From the NCBI RefSeq assembly GCF_004564275.1, contig NZ_SPDV01000009.1, positions 62,001 to 126,000 of the forward strand: 64,000 bases of DNA, read 5' to 3'. The position numbers and the translations under genes were made by a program. Source of the stretch: Sphingomonas parva (ex Maeng et al. 2020). Lineage in GTDB: Bacteria > Pseudomonadota > Alphaproteobacteria > Sphingomonadales > Sphingomonadaceae. Positions 16,626-24,041 of the stretch are shown here, one piece after another (position 1 is the stretch's first letter; each line of letters starts with the position of its first letter). The notes beneath the pieces were generated by a model. The model saw only the letters and a program-made list of their open reading frames with translations, ran no database searches and was not told the DNA's origin.

Positions 16626-17044
16626 CGCGGGCCCGGGCCGTTGGCGGCGGCGCGATCGTCCGGATTGTAGAGGGCGCAGCGATCGAGCGAGAGGCAGCCG
16701 CAGCCGATGCAGCCGTCGAGCCGGTCGCGGGTGCGCTGGAGGAGGGTGATGCGCGCGTCGAGGCGGTCGCGGATGCGGGCGCTGAGGGCCTGCCAGTCTT
16801 CGCGGGTCGGCGCGCGGCCGAGCGGAAGGCGGGCGAGCTCGGCCTCGATATCCCGCACGCTGAGACCGAGCTTCTGGGCAATCAGGGCGAACGACAGGCG
16901 GCGGATGTCCGAGGGCAGGAAGCGGCGCTGGTTGCCGCCGGTGCGGATCGGACTGAGCAGGCCGCGCGCCTCGTAGAAGCGGATCGCCGAGACCGAGACT
17001 CCCGTTCGCCGCGCCATGTCCCCGATCGTCAGCAAACGCGCCAT
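16586..17044 (-). CDS. soxR: redox-sensitive transcriptional activator SoxR
   Basis: A 152-residue MerR-family protein, start at MARLLTIGDMARRTG. The HTH-wing segment is at residues 4-45 (TIGDMARRTGVSVSAIRFYEARGLL), the dimerisation helix is about residues 80-110. A [2Fe-2S] cluster site follows as CIGCGCLSLDRC, cysteines 112, 115, 117 and 123, the exact SoxR spacing. The cluster senses redox-cycling compounds by oxidation. In non-enteric bacteria SoxR controls small sets of genes beside it, and here an 18-bp SoxR-like box faces a VOC gene in the divergent gap. The tail of the gene overlaps the neighbouring lipoprotein gene. Confidence 0.93.
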   Translation of the reverse strand: MARLLTIGDMARRTGVSVSAIRFYEARGLLSPIRTGGNQRRFLPSDIRRLSFALIAQKLGLSVRDIEAELARLPLGRAPTREDWQALSARIRDRLDARITLLQRTRDRLDGCIGCGCLSLDRCALYNPDDRAAANGPGPRYLLGDEPEAPAP

Positions 17045-17062
17045 GCCCGTCCTCCCGCTTGA

Positions 17063-17080
17063 CCTCAACCTAAGTCGAGG
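17063..17080. promoter_or_regulatory. SoxR operator
   Basis: CCTCAACCTAAGTCGAGG, an 18-bp near-palindrome (seven of nine positions match between the halves), lies between the start codons of soxR and the divergent VOC gene. It closely follows the known SoxR box (CCTCAAGTTAACTTGAGG in enterics). It begins four bases into a TTGACC -35-like element at 17059, reading toward the VOC gene. Confidence 0.8.
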
Positions 17081-17118
17081 TTGCACGACTCGGCAATCGG
17101 TTGAGACAGGAGGATCGA

Positions 17119-17517
17119 ATGGCGGCACGACTGGAGCATGTGAACGTGACGGTGAGCGACGCGGAGCGGACGGCGGCGCTGCTCGGCCGGTTGTTCGGCT
17201 GGCGGGTGCGCTGGTCCGGCTGCGCGATGGCGGGCGGACGCAGCGTCCATGTCGGCAGCGACGACCAATATCTGGCGCTCTACACCCCGCCGAACGGCGG
17301 CGGCACGCGCTGGCCCAAGGGCACGCCGCTCAACCATGTTGCCGTGCTGGTCGACGATCTCGACGAGACGGAGGCGCGGGTTGCCGAGGCCGGGCTGACG
17401 CCGTTCAACCACGGCGATTACGCGCCCGGCCGCCGCTTCTACTTCCTCGACGGCGACGGCATCGAGTTCGAGGTGGTGAGCTACGCCGCCGGCGCCCGAT
17501 CGGACGTATCGGCCTAG
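17119..17517 (+). CDS. VOC-family protein, probable SoxR target
   Basis: A 132-residue single-domain glyoxalase/bleomycin-resistance-fold protein. The start at ATG 17119 is supported by AGGAGG six bases upstream. It opens with RLEHVNVTVSDAERTAALLGRLFGW and has TPLNHVAVLVDDLDETEARV and a C-terminal YFLDGDGIEFEVVSY, with H and E in metal-ligand positions. The divergent position behind a SoxR box suggests induction by redox-cycling drugs. A role in handling quinones, phenazines or their products would fit but is inference. It overlaps the convergent peroxiredoxin gene by four bases. Confidence 0.85.
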   Translation: MAARLEHVNVTVSDAERTAALLGRLFGWRVRWSGCAMAGGRSVHVGSDDQYLALYTPPNGGGTRWPKGTPLNHVAVLVDDLDETEARVAEAGLTPFNHGDYAPGRRFYFLDGDGIEFEVVSYAAGARSDVSA

Positions 17518-18041
17518 ACCTCGGCCTCGACGCTGCCGCGACCAGGGCCGTCGACATGCGGCGGCAGGTCGCGCGGGCGGGTGCAGGTGATGACGGTGAG
17601 CGACGGCTCAACGGCGAGGTGGGCGATGCGCCCGTCGGCGACCGTCATCAGGTAACGATCGTTGCTGTGCCCGAGGTAATAGTCCGGATGGCGCGCGGCG
17701 AGCCCGAGCGCCCGCGCCAGCTCGCCATTGCCGTCCGAGAGGAAAACCAGCTCGCCCTCGGGATCGACCTGGCGGCTCCAGGCGTGCAGCGTGAATGGAT
17801 CGTTCGGCGCTACGCAGACCAGAAGCTCGTAGCCAGAGCGGCGCAGGGCCGCGGCATTGGCGACGAAATCGGGCACATGCTCGTGGGTGCAGACCGGCGT
17901 GAAGGCGCCGGGGACGCCGAAGACGAGCGCGCGGCGTCTGGCGACGAGAGCGTCGAGCCGCAGGGGCTCGATGGCGTCGGCGCTTGCACGGGCGAGCGCG
18001 ACGCGGGGAAGCGGGTGCCCAACCCGCGGATGCTTGTTCAT
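17514..18041 (-). CDS. peroxiredoxin/redoxin-family protein (Prx5-like)
   Basis: A 175-residue thioredoxin-fold protein. PGAFTPVCTHEHVPDF carries the PxxxT/SxxC active site of the Prx5 group, with the peroxidatic cysteine in PVC. The downstream part YELLVCVAPNDPFTLHAWSRQV and VFLSDGNGELARALGL match Prx5 helices, and the C-terminal region contains TVITCTRPRDL. It would reduce hydroperoxides. It lies beside soxR and its target gene, so this looks like a small oxidative-stress island, though it reads from the other strand and its own promoter is not obvious. Confidence 0.85.
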   Translation of the reverse strand: MNKHPRVGHPLPRVALARASADAIEPLRLDALVARRRALVFGVPGAFTPVCTHEHVPDFVANAAALRRSGYELLVCVAPNDPFTLHAWSRQVDPEGELVFLSDGNGELARALGLAARHPDYYLGHSNDRYLMTVADGRIAHLAVEPSLTVITCTRPRDLPPHVDGPGRGSVEAEV

Positions 18042-18127
18042 GCGCCGCCGTTTGGCGGCAAAGGCTTAACCCGGTCTTGCGACCGGACCCGGCGAAGTCA
18101 CGGGGCGCAGGCGCGCCGCGGAGCAGG

Positions 18128-18442
18128 TCAGGCCGCGACCCGGGCGGCGCCGGGTTCGGCCGGCAGCCAGGCAGCGGCGAACAGCGCCGCTTCCTCCTCC
18201 AGCGCGAAGGTCATGCGGAAGACGTAGCGGCCCTGGTGCGGCTCGGTGGGCGAGAAGCGGACGCCGAGGCGGCGCTCGCGCACCCATTGCGCGGCGGGCG
18301 TGCTTTCCATCGACTCGAACAGGCGGCGGCGCTGGTCGGCGCCGAAGGCGCCGTCGGAGACGGCCTGCGCCGCGCCGGCCGCGCGCGGCAGGCCGGGATA
18401 TTCGACGAGGAACAGCAGGGTATCGATCTGGTGGACGGCCAC
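18128..18442 (-). CDS. hypothetical protein
   Basis: About 104 residues from GTG 18442 (VAVHQIDTLLFLVEYPGL); a TTG at 18496 would lengthen it. The sequence has ERRLGVRFSPTEPHQGRYVFRMTFALEEEAALFAAAWL, which has a beta-strand character and codon use like the neighbours. I do not recognise a family. Just upstream, in another frame, is a CPVCGRPF zinc-ribbon motif, so the N-terminus might be wrong or a frameshift might exist. Confidence 0.35.
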   Translation of the reverse strand: MAVHQIDTLLFLVEYPGLPRAAGAAQAVSDGAFGADQRRRLFESMESTPAAQWVRERRLGVRFSPTEPHQGRYVFRMTFALEEEAALFAAAWLPAEPGAARVAA

Positions 18443-18647
18443 TTCTTCTCGCTCCGGTGCGGCCGGTGCGTGAAGGGCCGGCCGCAGACCGGGCAATCTG
18501 GGGCGGCGAGGCTGAACCGGCCATTTCGGAAAACTACTATGGCGGCACGTTTCGTGCCCCTGCGCCGGTGCGCGCGGCGCCTCGCCGCTTCGACGCCGCT
18601 CAGCACAGGCCCTTCGGCGCCGTTCAGGCCAGGCCCTTCGTCTCCGC

Positions 18648-18749
18648 TCAGGAGAGTCCCGGCCAGTCGTAGGCGGTGGCGGCGAGGAGCAGTGCGACGA
18701 AAACGCCTGCCGCGCAGGTGCCGAGGTAACGAAGCCGGTCCGCCGTCAT
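18648..18749 (-). CDS. very small membrane protein (33 residues)
   Basis: The ATG at 18749 is preceded by GGGAGAGACCC. The product reads MTADRLRYLGTCAAG..., then a hydrophobic helix of about 18 residues ending in AYDWPGLS. Single-span proteins of this size are common in this group. Evidence is the open frame, ribosome binding site and membrane helix only. Confidence 0.4.
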   Translation of the reverse strand: MTADRLRYLGTCAAGVFVALLLAATAYDWPGLS

Positions 18750-18887
18750 GGGTCTCTCCCGAGTCGCTTTCGAGAGTATGACGCCGCCGAAGGGGCGAGT
18801 CCGCACATGAAACGCTGCCGGAACAGCTTCGTAGCTGCCGGAGCGATCCCGGACCCCCGCGGGGGCGACCGATCATTGGAGAAGTCC

Positions 18888-19247
18888 ATGGACGACGGCC
18901 ATTTCAGCGGGCGGGTCGATCGGCTCGAGCGCGACGTCGGCGAACTGCGCGCCGACTTCGCCTCGGTGAAGGCGACGCTGGCGAGCTTCGGCGGCGTGCT
19001 CGGCGAGATCAAGGCGACGCTTTCGAGCGCCCGCCCGGCCTGGTACGTGGTCGTGCCGATGCTGCTCGCCGCGGTCCTGGCGATCGCCAGCGCGGTACTC
19101 GCCTTCGGCAGCCTGCGCGCCGACCAGGTCCGCGCCGACGCCCTCGCCGCGGTGCGCGAGCGCCAGCTCGAGGCGCTCGCCGGGCGGCTCGACCGGATCG
19201 AGCAGCGCCAATGGGCGGCGGCGCCGGAGCGGGAGCCAGGGCGATGA
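18888..19247 (+). CDS. coiled-coil membrane-anchored protein
   Basis: A 119-residue protein starting at MDDGHFSGRVDRLERDVGELRADFASVK. The first 45 residues form a heptad coiled coil. One transmembrane helix follows (WYVVVPMLLAAVLAIASAVLAF, about residues 53-74), then a second coiled region (EALAGRLDRIEQRQW). The layout resembles small phage holin-like or DUF1640-like coiled-coil membrane proteins. The stop overlaps the next short gene by four bases. Whether it belongs to the phage remnant or to the host is unclear. Confidence 0.6.
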   Translation: MDDGHFSGRVDRLERDVGELRADFASVKATLASFGGVLGEIKATLSSARPAWYVVVPMLLAAVLAIASAVLAFGSLRADQVRADALAAVRERQLEALAGRLDRIEQRQWAAAPEREPGR

Positions 19248-19405
19248 GAGCGCACGTCCTGGCGGAGGTGGAGCGGGCGCTCGCGCTGGTCGAACCCTTC
19301 CGCGCGCCGCCGGCCGCACCGGCTTCGATACCGAGGATGACTCGCGCTCCGACGAACGAGGCGCCGCCGGCGCGCGGCGCGCTGCGGCGCGAGCTCCAAC
19401 CCTGA
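19244..19405 (+). CDS. short hypothetical protein
   Basis: A 53-residue frame starting at an ATG that overlaps the coiled-coil gene stop (GATGAG). The first 18 residues (RAHVLAEVERALALVEPF) look helical; the rest is proline/alanine/arginine-rich. The evidence is coupling and frame only; the product may not be made. Confidence 0.35.
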   Translation: MRAHVLAEVERALALVEPFRAPPAAPASIPRMTRAPTNEAPPARGALRRELQP

Positions 19406-19450
19406 TCCAGAGCGACGGCAGACCCGGCCCGGCCGGGCGAAGGAGGAGAA

Positions 19451-19870
19451 ATGGGACTGTTCGGCGGTTTCAGGAAGCGCCTGAAGGACGGGCGGATCGG
19501 CGAAGGCCTGGCCGCGGCGCAGGCGGCGCTGAACGGCGACTATGCCTCCGCCCTGCAGGTGCAGGCGGCGGGGCGCGAGCGCCGCGAGCAGGCGAGGAGA
19601 GAGAGCCACTTGCTCGACATGATGCGGACGGACACGGAGGTGGACGCGCGGCTGCGGCCGATCTTCGAGACGTACCCGGCCCTCTACTCCCAATGGAAGT
19701 TGCAGAAGGTGCTGGCTGGTAGCGCCGCCCAGGCGCCGACGGGCACCGAGGCCGTGGCGCAGTCCACCGCGACCCACGGCCTTGGCTTTGCGCCCCCGTT
19801 CAGCCCGGAGCTCGAGGGCTATGGCGTTCCAAGATATCGGACGAACGGACCGACCAACTTCGGATCCTGA
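19451..19870 (+). CDS. hypothetical protein, phage-like
   Basis: A 139-residue protein with GAAGGAGGAG as ribosome binding site right before the ATG. The first half (GLFGGFRKRLKDGRIGEGLAAAQAALNGDYASALQVQAAG) is a helical repeat-like unit, similar to a segment found in short proteins next to phage-derived genes of sphingomonads. The second half is polar. No function is known. It is on the same strand as the coiled-coil gene and may share its transcript. Confidence 0.55.
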   Translation: MGLFGGFRKRLKDGRIGEGLAAAQAALNGDYASALQVQAAGRERREQARRESHLLDMMRTDTEVDARLRPIFETYPALYSQWKLQKVLAGSAAQAPTGTEAVAQSTATHGLGFAPPFSPELEGYGVPRYRTNGPTNFGS

Positions 19871-19997
19871 GGAGCCCCGCGGCTGCCACGACTGCGGCGT
19901 GTATCCCTCCGGAGCAACCGTCTGTGGGCGAAGAGTCGACTCCTCGGGGGAAATATGGCAGGAACACAAGAGGAACGTCTGCCGTGGGGGAAACGTC

Positions 19998-20381
19998 ATG
20001 TTCAGGAGCATTGCCGCCACCTGCCATCTGCCCGAGGGCGAGTGGATCATGGACGAGGACGAGGAGACCGTCCTGCAGCCGGGCGGCCGCGCCGGAGCCG
20101 AAGCGGTGGCGGAGCTGGCCCGAGGCCTTGGCTTCGAGACGGAGCAGATCGAGGCCGACACCGAGCACAACAGCTGGACGTTCGCCGCGCGGAAAGACGC
20201 GGCCTACATCCACACCAATGTCTTCCACATGGATGACGAATTCTACGTGTCGATGGACAATCTGCCCGGCTGCATTCCCTTGGGCGGGCGCCGTGCCGAC
20301 TATGTCGCCTTCACCGAGGACCTGTTCGCGGCGATGGCGCGGGATGCGCGGTTCAGCGACGTCCGCTGGGAGCGGCGGTAG
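19998..20381 (+). CDS. hypothetical protein (immunity-like size)
   Basis: A 127-residue acidic protein. ATG 19998 (MFRSIAATCHLPEGEW) is taken because GTGGGGGAAACGTC precedes it; MDEDEE at 20049 is an alternative. The sequence TEHNSWTFAARKDAAYIHTNVFHMDDEFYVSMDNLPGCIPL resembles small alpha/beta proteins of unknown function that act as immunity or stress proteins, but no toxin gene is next to it. The gene ends about 100 bases before tRNA-Val. Confidence 0.5.
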   Translation: MFRSIAATCHLPEGEWIMDEDEETVLQPGGRAGAEAVAELARGLGFETEQIEADTEHNSWTFAARKDAAYIHTNVFHMDDEFYVSMDNLPGCIPLGGRRADYVAFTEDLFAAMARDARFSDVRWERR

Positions 20382-20488
20382 CGGCTCGCTCTGAAGCCGA
20401 GCGCGGAAGCGGGCAGGCAGCCAGCGGCGTCAGGCACGGCGGATCGGCTTGACCCAGGATGCGACTTCCCGCAGAGGCGGGACCGCGC

Positions 20489-20564
20489 GGGCGCTTAGCT
20501 CAGTTGGTAGAGCATCTCGTTTACACCGAGAGGGTCGGCGGTTCGAGCCCGTCAGCGCCCACCA
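20489..20564 (+). tRNA. tRNA-Val (anticodon TAC)
   Basis: The 76-base sequence folds as a tRNA. The acceptor stem is GGGCGCT, the D-arm contains AGCTCAGTTGGTAGAGC, and the anticodon stem TCTCG/CGAGA holds the loop TTTACAC with anticodon TAC. The T-loop contains GTTCGAGCC and the gene ends CACCA, so the CCA is encoded. Confidence 0.95.
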
Positions 20565-20686
20565 ATTCCCCGAGCGTGAAGTGCGCTCCCAGATCGTTCA
20601 GACCGGATCCGCGCGTCCTGCCCGGTCGAGCCGGACGCCGCAAACTCCGGATCGGCCGGGAGCGGCGAACCGCCCCCGGCACGACA

Positions 20687-21238
20687 TCATTGCGCGGCAG
20701 GGGCCGCGGCTGCGGCCTCGAGCTGGGCGGCCGTCAGGCTGGTGACGAGGCCCGCCTGACCGAGGCCGACCGCGGTGCGCGGCAGGCGCACCGACTTGCC
20801 CGACGCCAGCTTCAACGTCACGGTCTCGGCATCGGCGGCCTCGATCGTGCCGGCCGTCTGGCCGGCCGCGCCGAGCACGGCCGCACCCGGCTTGATCGCG
20901 GCGTCGCGATCGGCGTTCTGCTTCTCGACCGCGGCATTCAGCTCCTCGCGCGTCAGCGCGAACAGCAACGCACCCTGATACGGCGTGACCGAGGTGCGCG
21001 GGATCGGCACCTCGTATTTGTCGGTCTTGACGATCAGGATGTCGCCCTCAACGCGGACGACCGTCCCGACCTCGCTGCCCTTGTCGTGCTTGACGACCGT
21101 GCCGGCTGCGATCGCAGCGCCCGGCTGGGCCGGCTGGGCCGGCTGGGCCGGCTGGGCCGGCTGGGCCGGCTGCTGCGCGGCAACAGGGGCGGCCGCGACG
21201 AGGCCGAGCACGAGCAGCGGAAGCGTGGATTTGTTCAC
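20687..21238 (-). CDS. secreted protein with PAQ repeats and PRC-like strands
   Basis: A 183-residue protein with a signal peptide (MNKSTLPLLVLGLVAAAPVAAQ), followed by (PAQ)-type tripeptide repeats encoded by a 9-bp tandem DNA repeat. The mature domain alternates two halves, GTVVKHDKGSEVGTVVRVEGDILIVKTDKYEVPIPRTSV and AAGQTAGTIEAADAETVTLKLASGKSVRLPRTAV. Each is a small beta barrel like those of PRC-barrel or 'preprotein translocase YajC-like' small strands. Similar proteins are common in sphingomonads. No function is known. Confidence 0.65.
   Translation of the reverse strand: MNKSTLPLLVLGLVAAAPVAAQQPAQPAQPAQPAQPAQPGAAIAAGTVVKHDKGSEVGTVVRVEGDILIVKTDKYEVPIPRTSVTPYQGALLFALTREELNAAVEKQNADRDAAIKPGAAVLGAAGQTAGTIEAADAETVTLKLASGKSVRLPRTAVGLGQAGLVTSLTAAQLEAAAAAPAAQ
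21123..21172. repeat. 9-bp tandem repeat GGCTGGGCC
   Basis: Five perfect copies of GGCTGGGCC plus a partial one, encoding the proline-alanine-glutamine repeats right after the signal peptide of the secreted protein. Such a repeat can change copy number by slippage without breaking the reading frame. Confidence 0.85.
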
Positions 21239-21414
21239 TCATCAATCTCCAAAGAGAGGCCGCGCCGCCGGCGCCGCCCGAAGGACCCTGTTTGCCCACC
21301 GCGCCGGACCGGGCGGCAGCAGGTCGGTACAGGCTGGAGCGGGCCCTGCGGCGAGGCCAAGCGACTGGCGGCGAGCCGGGGCGTGGCAGCGACGGATCGT
21401 TGTGCGGCCGGGGC

Positions 21415-21519
21415 TCAGACCTGCAGCCAGCCGAGCAGCCAGAGCAGGACGAGGCTGCCGATGGCGGTGACGAGGAGCGAGGTGCCGCAGCCGAGCCGAT
21501 TGGAAAAGAAGAAGAACAA
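21415..21519 (-). CDS. very small membrane protein (34 residues)
   Basis: The frame starts at TTG 21519 with GGGAGAGTG upstream. The product is FFFFSNRLGCGTSLLV... and then a hydrophobic helix ending in LLWLLGWLQV. Short proteins of the type FFFSNRLGCxxSLLVS are widely seen in sphingomonads, so the frame is likely real although it is short. Confidence 0.5.
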   Translation of the reverse strand: MFFFFSNRLGCGTSLLVTAIGSLVLLWLLGWLQV

Positions 21520-21585
21520 GGCACTCTCCCGCTGGACGTGAGGGAGCAAACCGACGAGACCGCATTCCGCTGCGCGCCGAGATGA

Positions 21586-22149
21586 TCAGAGCGCGCGGAT
21601 CAGGGTGACGGCGACGGCGGCCCAGTCCGGGTTGGCCACGACCAGCTGGCGCTGGCCGGCGCCGAGCGGGAGGATGTGGAGCCGATCCCGGTCGCGGCCG
21701 ATCAGCCGCCCGAAGAGCAGCCGTCCGCCGGGTCGCGGCACCAGGACGTCGCGGTTCAGCGCGTTGCCGAGCGCTTCGGGGGCCACCGGGGTCAGCCATA
21801 TCTCGTCGCCGGCGCGATAGTCGCCGATCCCGGCGGAAACGACGATCGCCATCGCACCGGCGGCGGCGCGCGGGGGCAGCGACACGCGGTCGGCGCGCGG
21901 CGCGACCACGCCGGCGGCATCGAGCAGAGCCGCGACCGGCACGTCCTCGGCGCCTGCGAGGCGGACGAGATCGCCCGGCGCGACATCGAGTGCGGCGGCG
22001 ATCCGATTCAGCCAGCCTACCGAGACGGTGCGCGTCCCGGTCTCCAGCCGCCCGATCGTCTGGGGGGTCGTGGGCGGATCGCAGCGGCTGGCGACGTCCT
22101 CGAGCGTCAGCCTGCGGGCGCGGCGAACCTCACGGATGCGGGTGATCAT
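21586..22149 (-). CDS. XRE-family regulator, LexA/S24-like C-terminus without clear catalytic dyad
   Basis: A 187-residue protein from ATG 22149 (MITRIREVRRARRLTLEDVA). Residues 3-60 form a Cro/C1-type HTH (QTIGRLETGTRTVSVGWLNRIAAALDVAPGDLVRLAG). Residues 100-187 (AMAIVVSAGIGDYRAGDEIWLTPVAPEALGNALNRDVLVPRPGGRLLFGRLIG) resemble the beta-rich S24 fold of phage repressors. A serine-lysine dyad is not clear, so it may not self-cleave. The divergent region has three inverted repeats that are candidate operators. It faces a metallophosphoesterase gene. Confidence 0.7.
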   Translation of the reverse strand: MITRIREVRRARRLTLEDVASRCDPPTTPQTIGRLETGTRTVSVGWLNRIAAALDVAPGDLVRLAGAEDVPVAALLDAAGVVAPRADRVSLPPRAAAGAMAIVVSAGIGDYRAGDEIWLTPVAPEALGNALNRDVLVPRPGGRLLFGRLIGRDRDRLHILPLGAGQRQLVVANPDWAAVAVTLIRAL

Positions 22150-22160
22150 AAGCGGCGCTC

Positions 22161-22283
22161 CGAACCTGCAGGGTTCGTGACAGTGCCGGAATAGTGCCGT
22201 TCCGGCAAGAGAAGCGGGCAGGGCGCGCAACCCGGCGCGCCGAGGAGAAAAACTCCTGTGTCACCTGGAGGTGACCTGTCACC
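22161..22283. promoter_or_regulatory. cluster of inverted repeats, candidate operators
   Basis: Three structures lie between the XRE regulator and the divergent metallophosphoesterase. At 22161-22177, CGAACC-TGCAG-GGTTCG starts 11 bases upstream of the regulator's start codon. At 22184-22207 are arms TGCCGGAA and TTCCGGCA with an 8-base spacer. At 22260-22283 three alternating GTCACC half-sites form GTCACCT/AGGTGAC and GGTGAC/GTCACC. Autoregulation by the XRE protein is the simplest inference. Confidence 0.5.
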
Positions 22284-22354
22284 CGGGCTTCCCCTTGCGG
22301 CGACCGTGCACCCTTGGCGGCGGCACTGCATCCGGCATTGCGCGTTGGCGTGCG

Positions 22355-22846
22355 ATGCTGTTCTTCACCTCCGACAGCCATTTCGGCGACCATCGGACGA
22401 TCAACATCCACAAGCGGCCGTTCGCGAGCGTCGGCGAGATGGATGCGACGCTCGAGGCGGCGTGGAACGCGGCGGTGGGGCCGGACGACGAGGTCTGGCA
22501 CCTCGGCGATTTCGCCCGCCGGGCGGCCGACGTGCCCGCGCTGCTGGCGCGGCTGAACGGGACCAAGCATCTGGTGCGCGGCAACAACGACCCGCCCGGC
22601 ACGGCCGCTGCGCAGGGCTGGGCGAGCGTCCACGACTATGCCGAGATCGAGGCGGACGGGGCGAAGCTGATCCTGTGCCATTATCCGTTCAGGAGCTGGA
22701 ACGGGATGGGGAGAGGCGCGATCAACCTTCACGGCCACAGCCACGGCAAGCTGAAGCCGATCCCCCGGCAAATCGACGTCGGAGTCGATCCCTGGAGCTG
22801 GCGCCCGGCGGGGCTGGCCGAGATAATGGCCCGCGCCCGCCGCTGA
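22355..22846 (+). CDS. calcineurin-like metallophosphoesterase
   Basis: A 163-residue protein starting at MLFFTSDSHFGDHRTI. The five metal-site blocks of a compact metallophosphatase are visible: SDSHFGD (D-x-H), WHLGDF (GD), VRGNND (GNND), CHYP (H) and LHGHSHG (GHxH). This short form is like the YfcE/phage-type calcineurin phosphoesterases. The substrate is unknown. It is divergently placed from the XRE regulator and may be controlled by it. Confidence 0.85.
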   Translation: MLFFTSDSHFGDHRTINIHKRPFASVGEMDATLEAAWNAAVGPDDEVWHLGDFARRAADVPALLARLNGTKHLVRGNNDPPGTAAAQGWASVHDYAEIEADGAKLILCHYPFRSWNGMGRGAINLHGHSHGKLKPIPRQIDVGVDPWSWRPAGLAEIMARARR

Positions 22847-22916
22847 CCCCGCGCGTCCGGCTTGTACGGGCGGGCGGCCGGGCCTACCCTCGGGGCGATC
22901 AGCAGGGAGAGGGGTC

Positions 22917-23564
22917 ATGATCGTCTATGGATCGTCGCTTTCGCCGTTCGTGCGCAAGGTGCTGGCGTTCGCTGCCGAGAAGGGCCTCGAGGTCGAGCTG
23001 AAGCCGTCCGGCCTCGGCTCCCAGGACCCGGAATTCGTGGAGACGAGCCCGTTCCGCAAGATGCCCGGCTTTCGCGATGGCGACTTCTGCATCTCCGATT
23101 CCAGCGCGATCGTCACCTATCTGGAGGCGCTCCAGCCGGAGCCGGCGCTGATCCCCGCCGAGCCGCGGGCGCGGGCGCGAACGATCTGGTACGACGAGTT
23201 CGCCGACACGATCCTGATGGACTGCGGGCGGACGATGTTCTTCAACCGCCTGGTCGCGCCCCGCTTCCTCGGCAGGCCCGGCGACCTCGCCGCCGCCGAC
23301 CGTGCCGAGACCGAGCAGTTGCCGCCGATCCTCGACTATCTCGAGACGGTGATCCCGGAGAGCGGCTTTCTGGTCGAGGACCGGCTGACCCTGGCCGATC
23401 TCGCCGTCGCCGCGCCGTTCGTGAACCTCGAGCATGTCGGCGTGCCGCTCGATCCGACGCGCCACCCGCGCACCAAGGCCTATGTCGACGCGATCCTGGC
23501 GCGCCCGAGCTTCGCCGGCTGGATCGCGCGTGAACGCGCGTTCCTCGAGCGCACCGCCGCCTGA
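22917..23564 (+). CDS. glutathione S-transferase family protein
   Basis: A 215-residue protein with an N-terminal thioredoxin-like domain (MIVYGSSLSPFVRKVLAFAAEKGLEVELKP, SPF at the active-site position), the conserved cis-proline PFRKMPGF and DSSAIVTYLE for glutathione contact. The C-terminal helical domain holds VEDRLTLADLAVAAPFVNLEHVGVPL, the usual 'N-capping box' region. A ribosome binding site (GGGAGAGGGGTC) precedes the ATG. The serine in SPF suggests a transferase or stress role. It reads into an OsmC gene 21 bases on. Confidence 0.85.
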   Translation: MIVYGSSLSPFVRKVLAFAAEKGLEVELKPSGLGSQDPEFVETSPFRKMPGFRDGDFCISDSSAIVTYLEALQPEPALIPAEPRARARTIWYDEFADTILMDCGRTMFFNRLVAPRFLGRPGDLAAADRAETEQLPPILDYLETVIPESGFLVEDRLTLADLAVAAPFVNLEHVGVPLDPTRHPRTKAYVDAILARPSFAGWIARERAFLERTAA

Positions 23565-23585
23565 GGTCGAGAGGTCGGGAGGAGG

Positions 23586-24038
23586 ATGAGCGAGCACCTC
23601 GCCACGATCGTGTGGGTCCGCGACGGGGACTTCGCGGCCAATCGTTACGGCCGCGGCCATGCCTGGCGTTTCGACGGCGGCGCGGAGGTTCGCGCCTCGT
23701 CCTCGCCGCACATCGTGGCGCCGCCGCTGTCCGACCCGGCGGGCGTCGACCCGGAGGAAGCGCTCGTCGCCTCGGCCTCGTCGTGCCACATGCTCTGGTT
23801 CCTCGATCTCGCCCGCCAGGCCGGATTCGCGGTGGAGCGCTATCGCGATGCGGCGCAGGGAACGATGGGACGCGACGCCGAGGGGCGGACCGCGATGCTG
23901 CGGATCACGCTGAGGCCGGAGATAGAATTCTCCGGGCCGGCGCCGGACGCGGCGCGCCTCGCCGCGCTGCACGAGGCGGCGCATGCGCGCTGCTTCATCG
24001 CCAATTCGCTCAGGACCGAGGTGGTGGTGGAGCGCTGA
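23586..24038 (+). CDS. OsmC/Ohr-family protein
   Basis: A 150-residue protein. SASSCHMLWFLDLARQAGF holds the first reactive cysteine of the OsmC fold and HARCFIANSLRTEVVVER the second, the right spacing for a thiol peroxidase of the OsmC class. The start ATG follows GGGAGGAGG. It is 21 bases behind the glutathione S-transferase gene and most likely in its operon, pointing to hydroperoxide or electrophile detoxification. OsmC-type proteins use dithiol electron donors rather than glutathione in known cases. Confidence 0.85.
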   Translation: MSEHLATIVWVRDGDFAANRYGRGHAWRFDGGAEVRASSSPHIVAPPLSDPAGVDPEEALVASASSCHMLWFLDLARQAGFAVERYRDAAQGTMGRDAEGRTAMLRITLRPEIEFSGPAPDAARLAALHEAAHARCFIANSLRTEVVVER

Positions 24039-24041
24039 GGC

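Noticed and set aside
21123-21172. GGCTGGGCC tandem repeat as a non-coding satellite
   Set aside because: It encodes the PAQ linker of a secreted protein in frame, so it is a coding repeat.
20459-21541. A long forward frame starting before tRNA-Val
   Set aside because: It runs through the tRNA gene and antisense to the PAQ-repeat secreted protein, so it cannot be a real gene.
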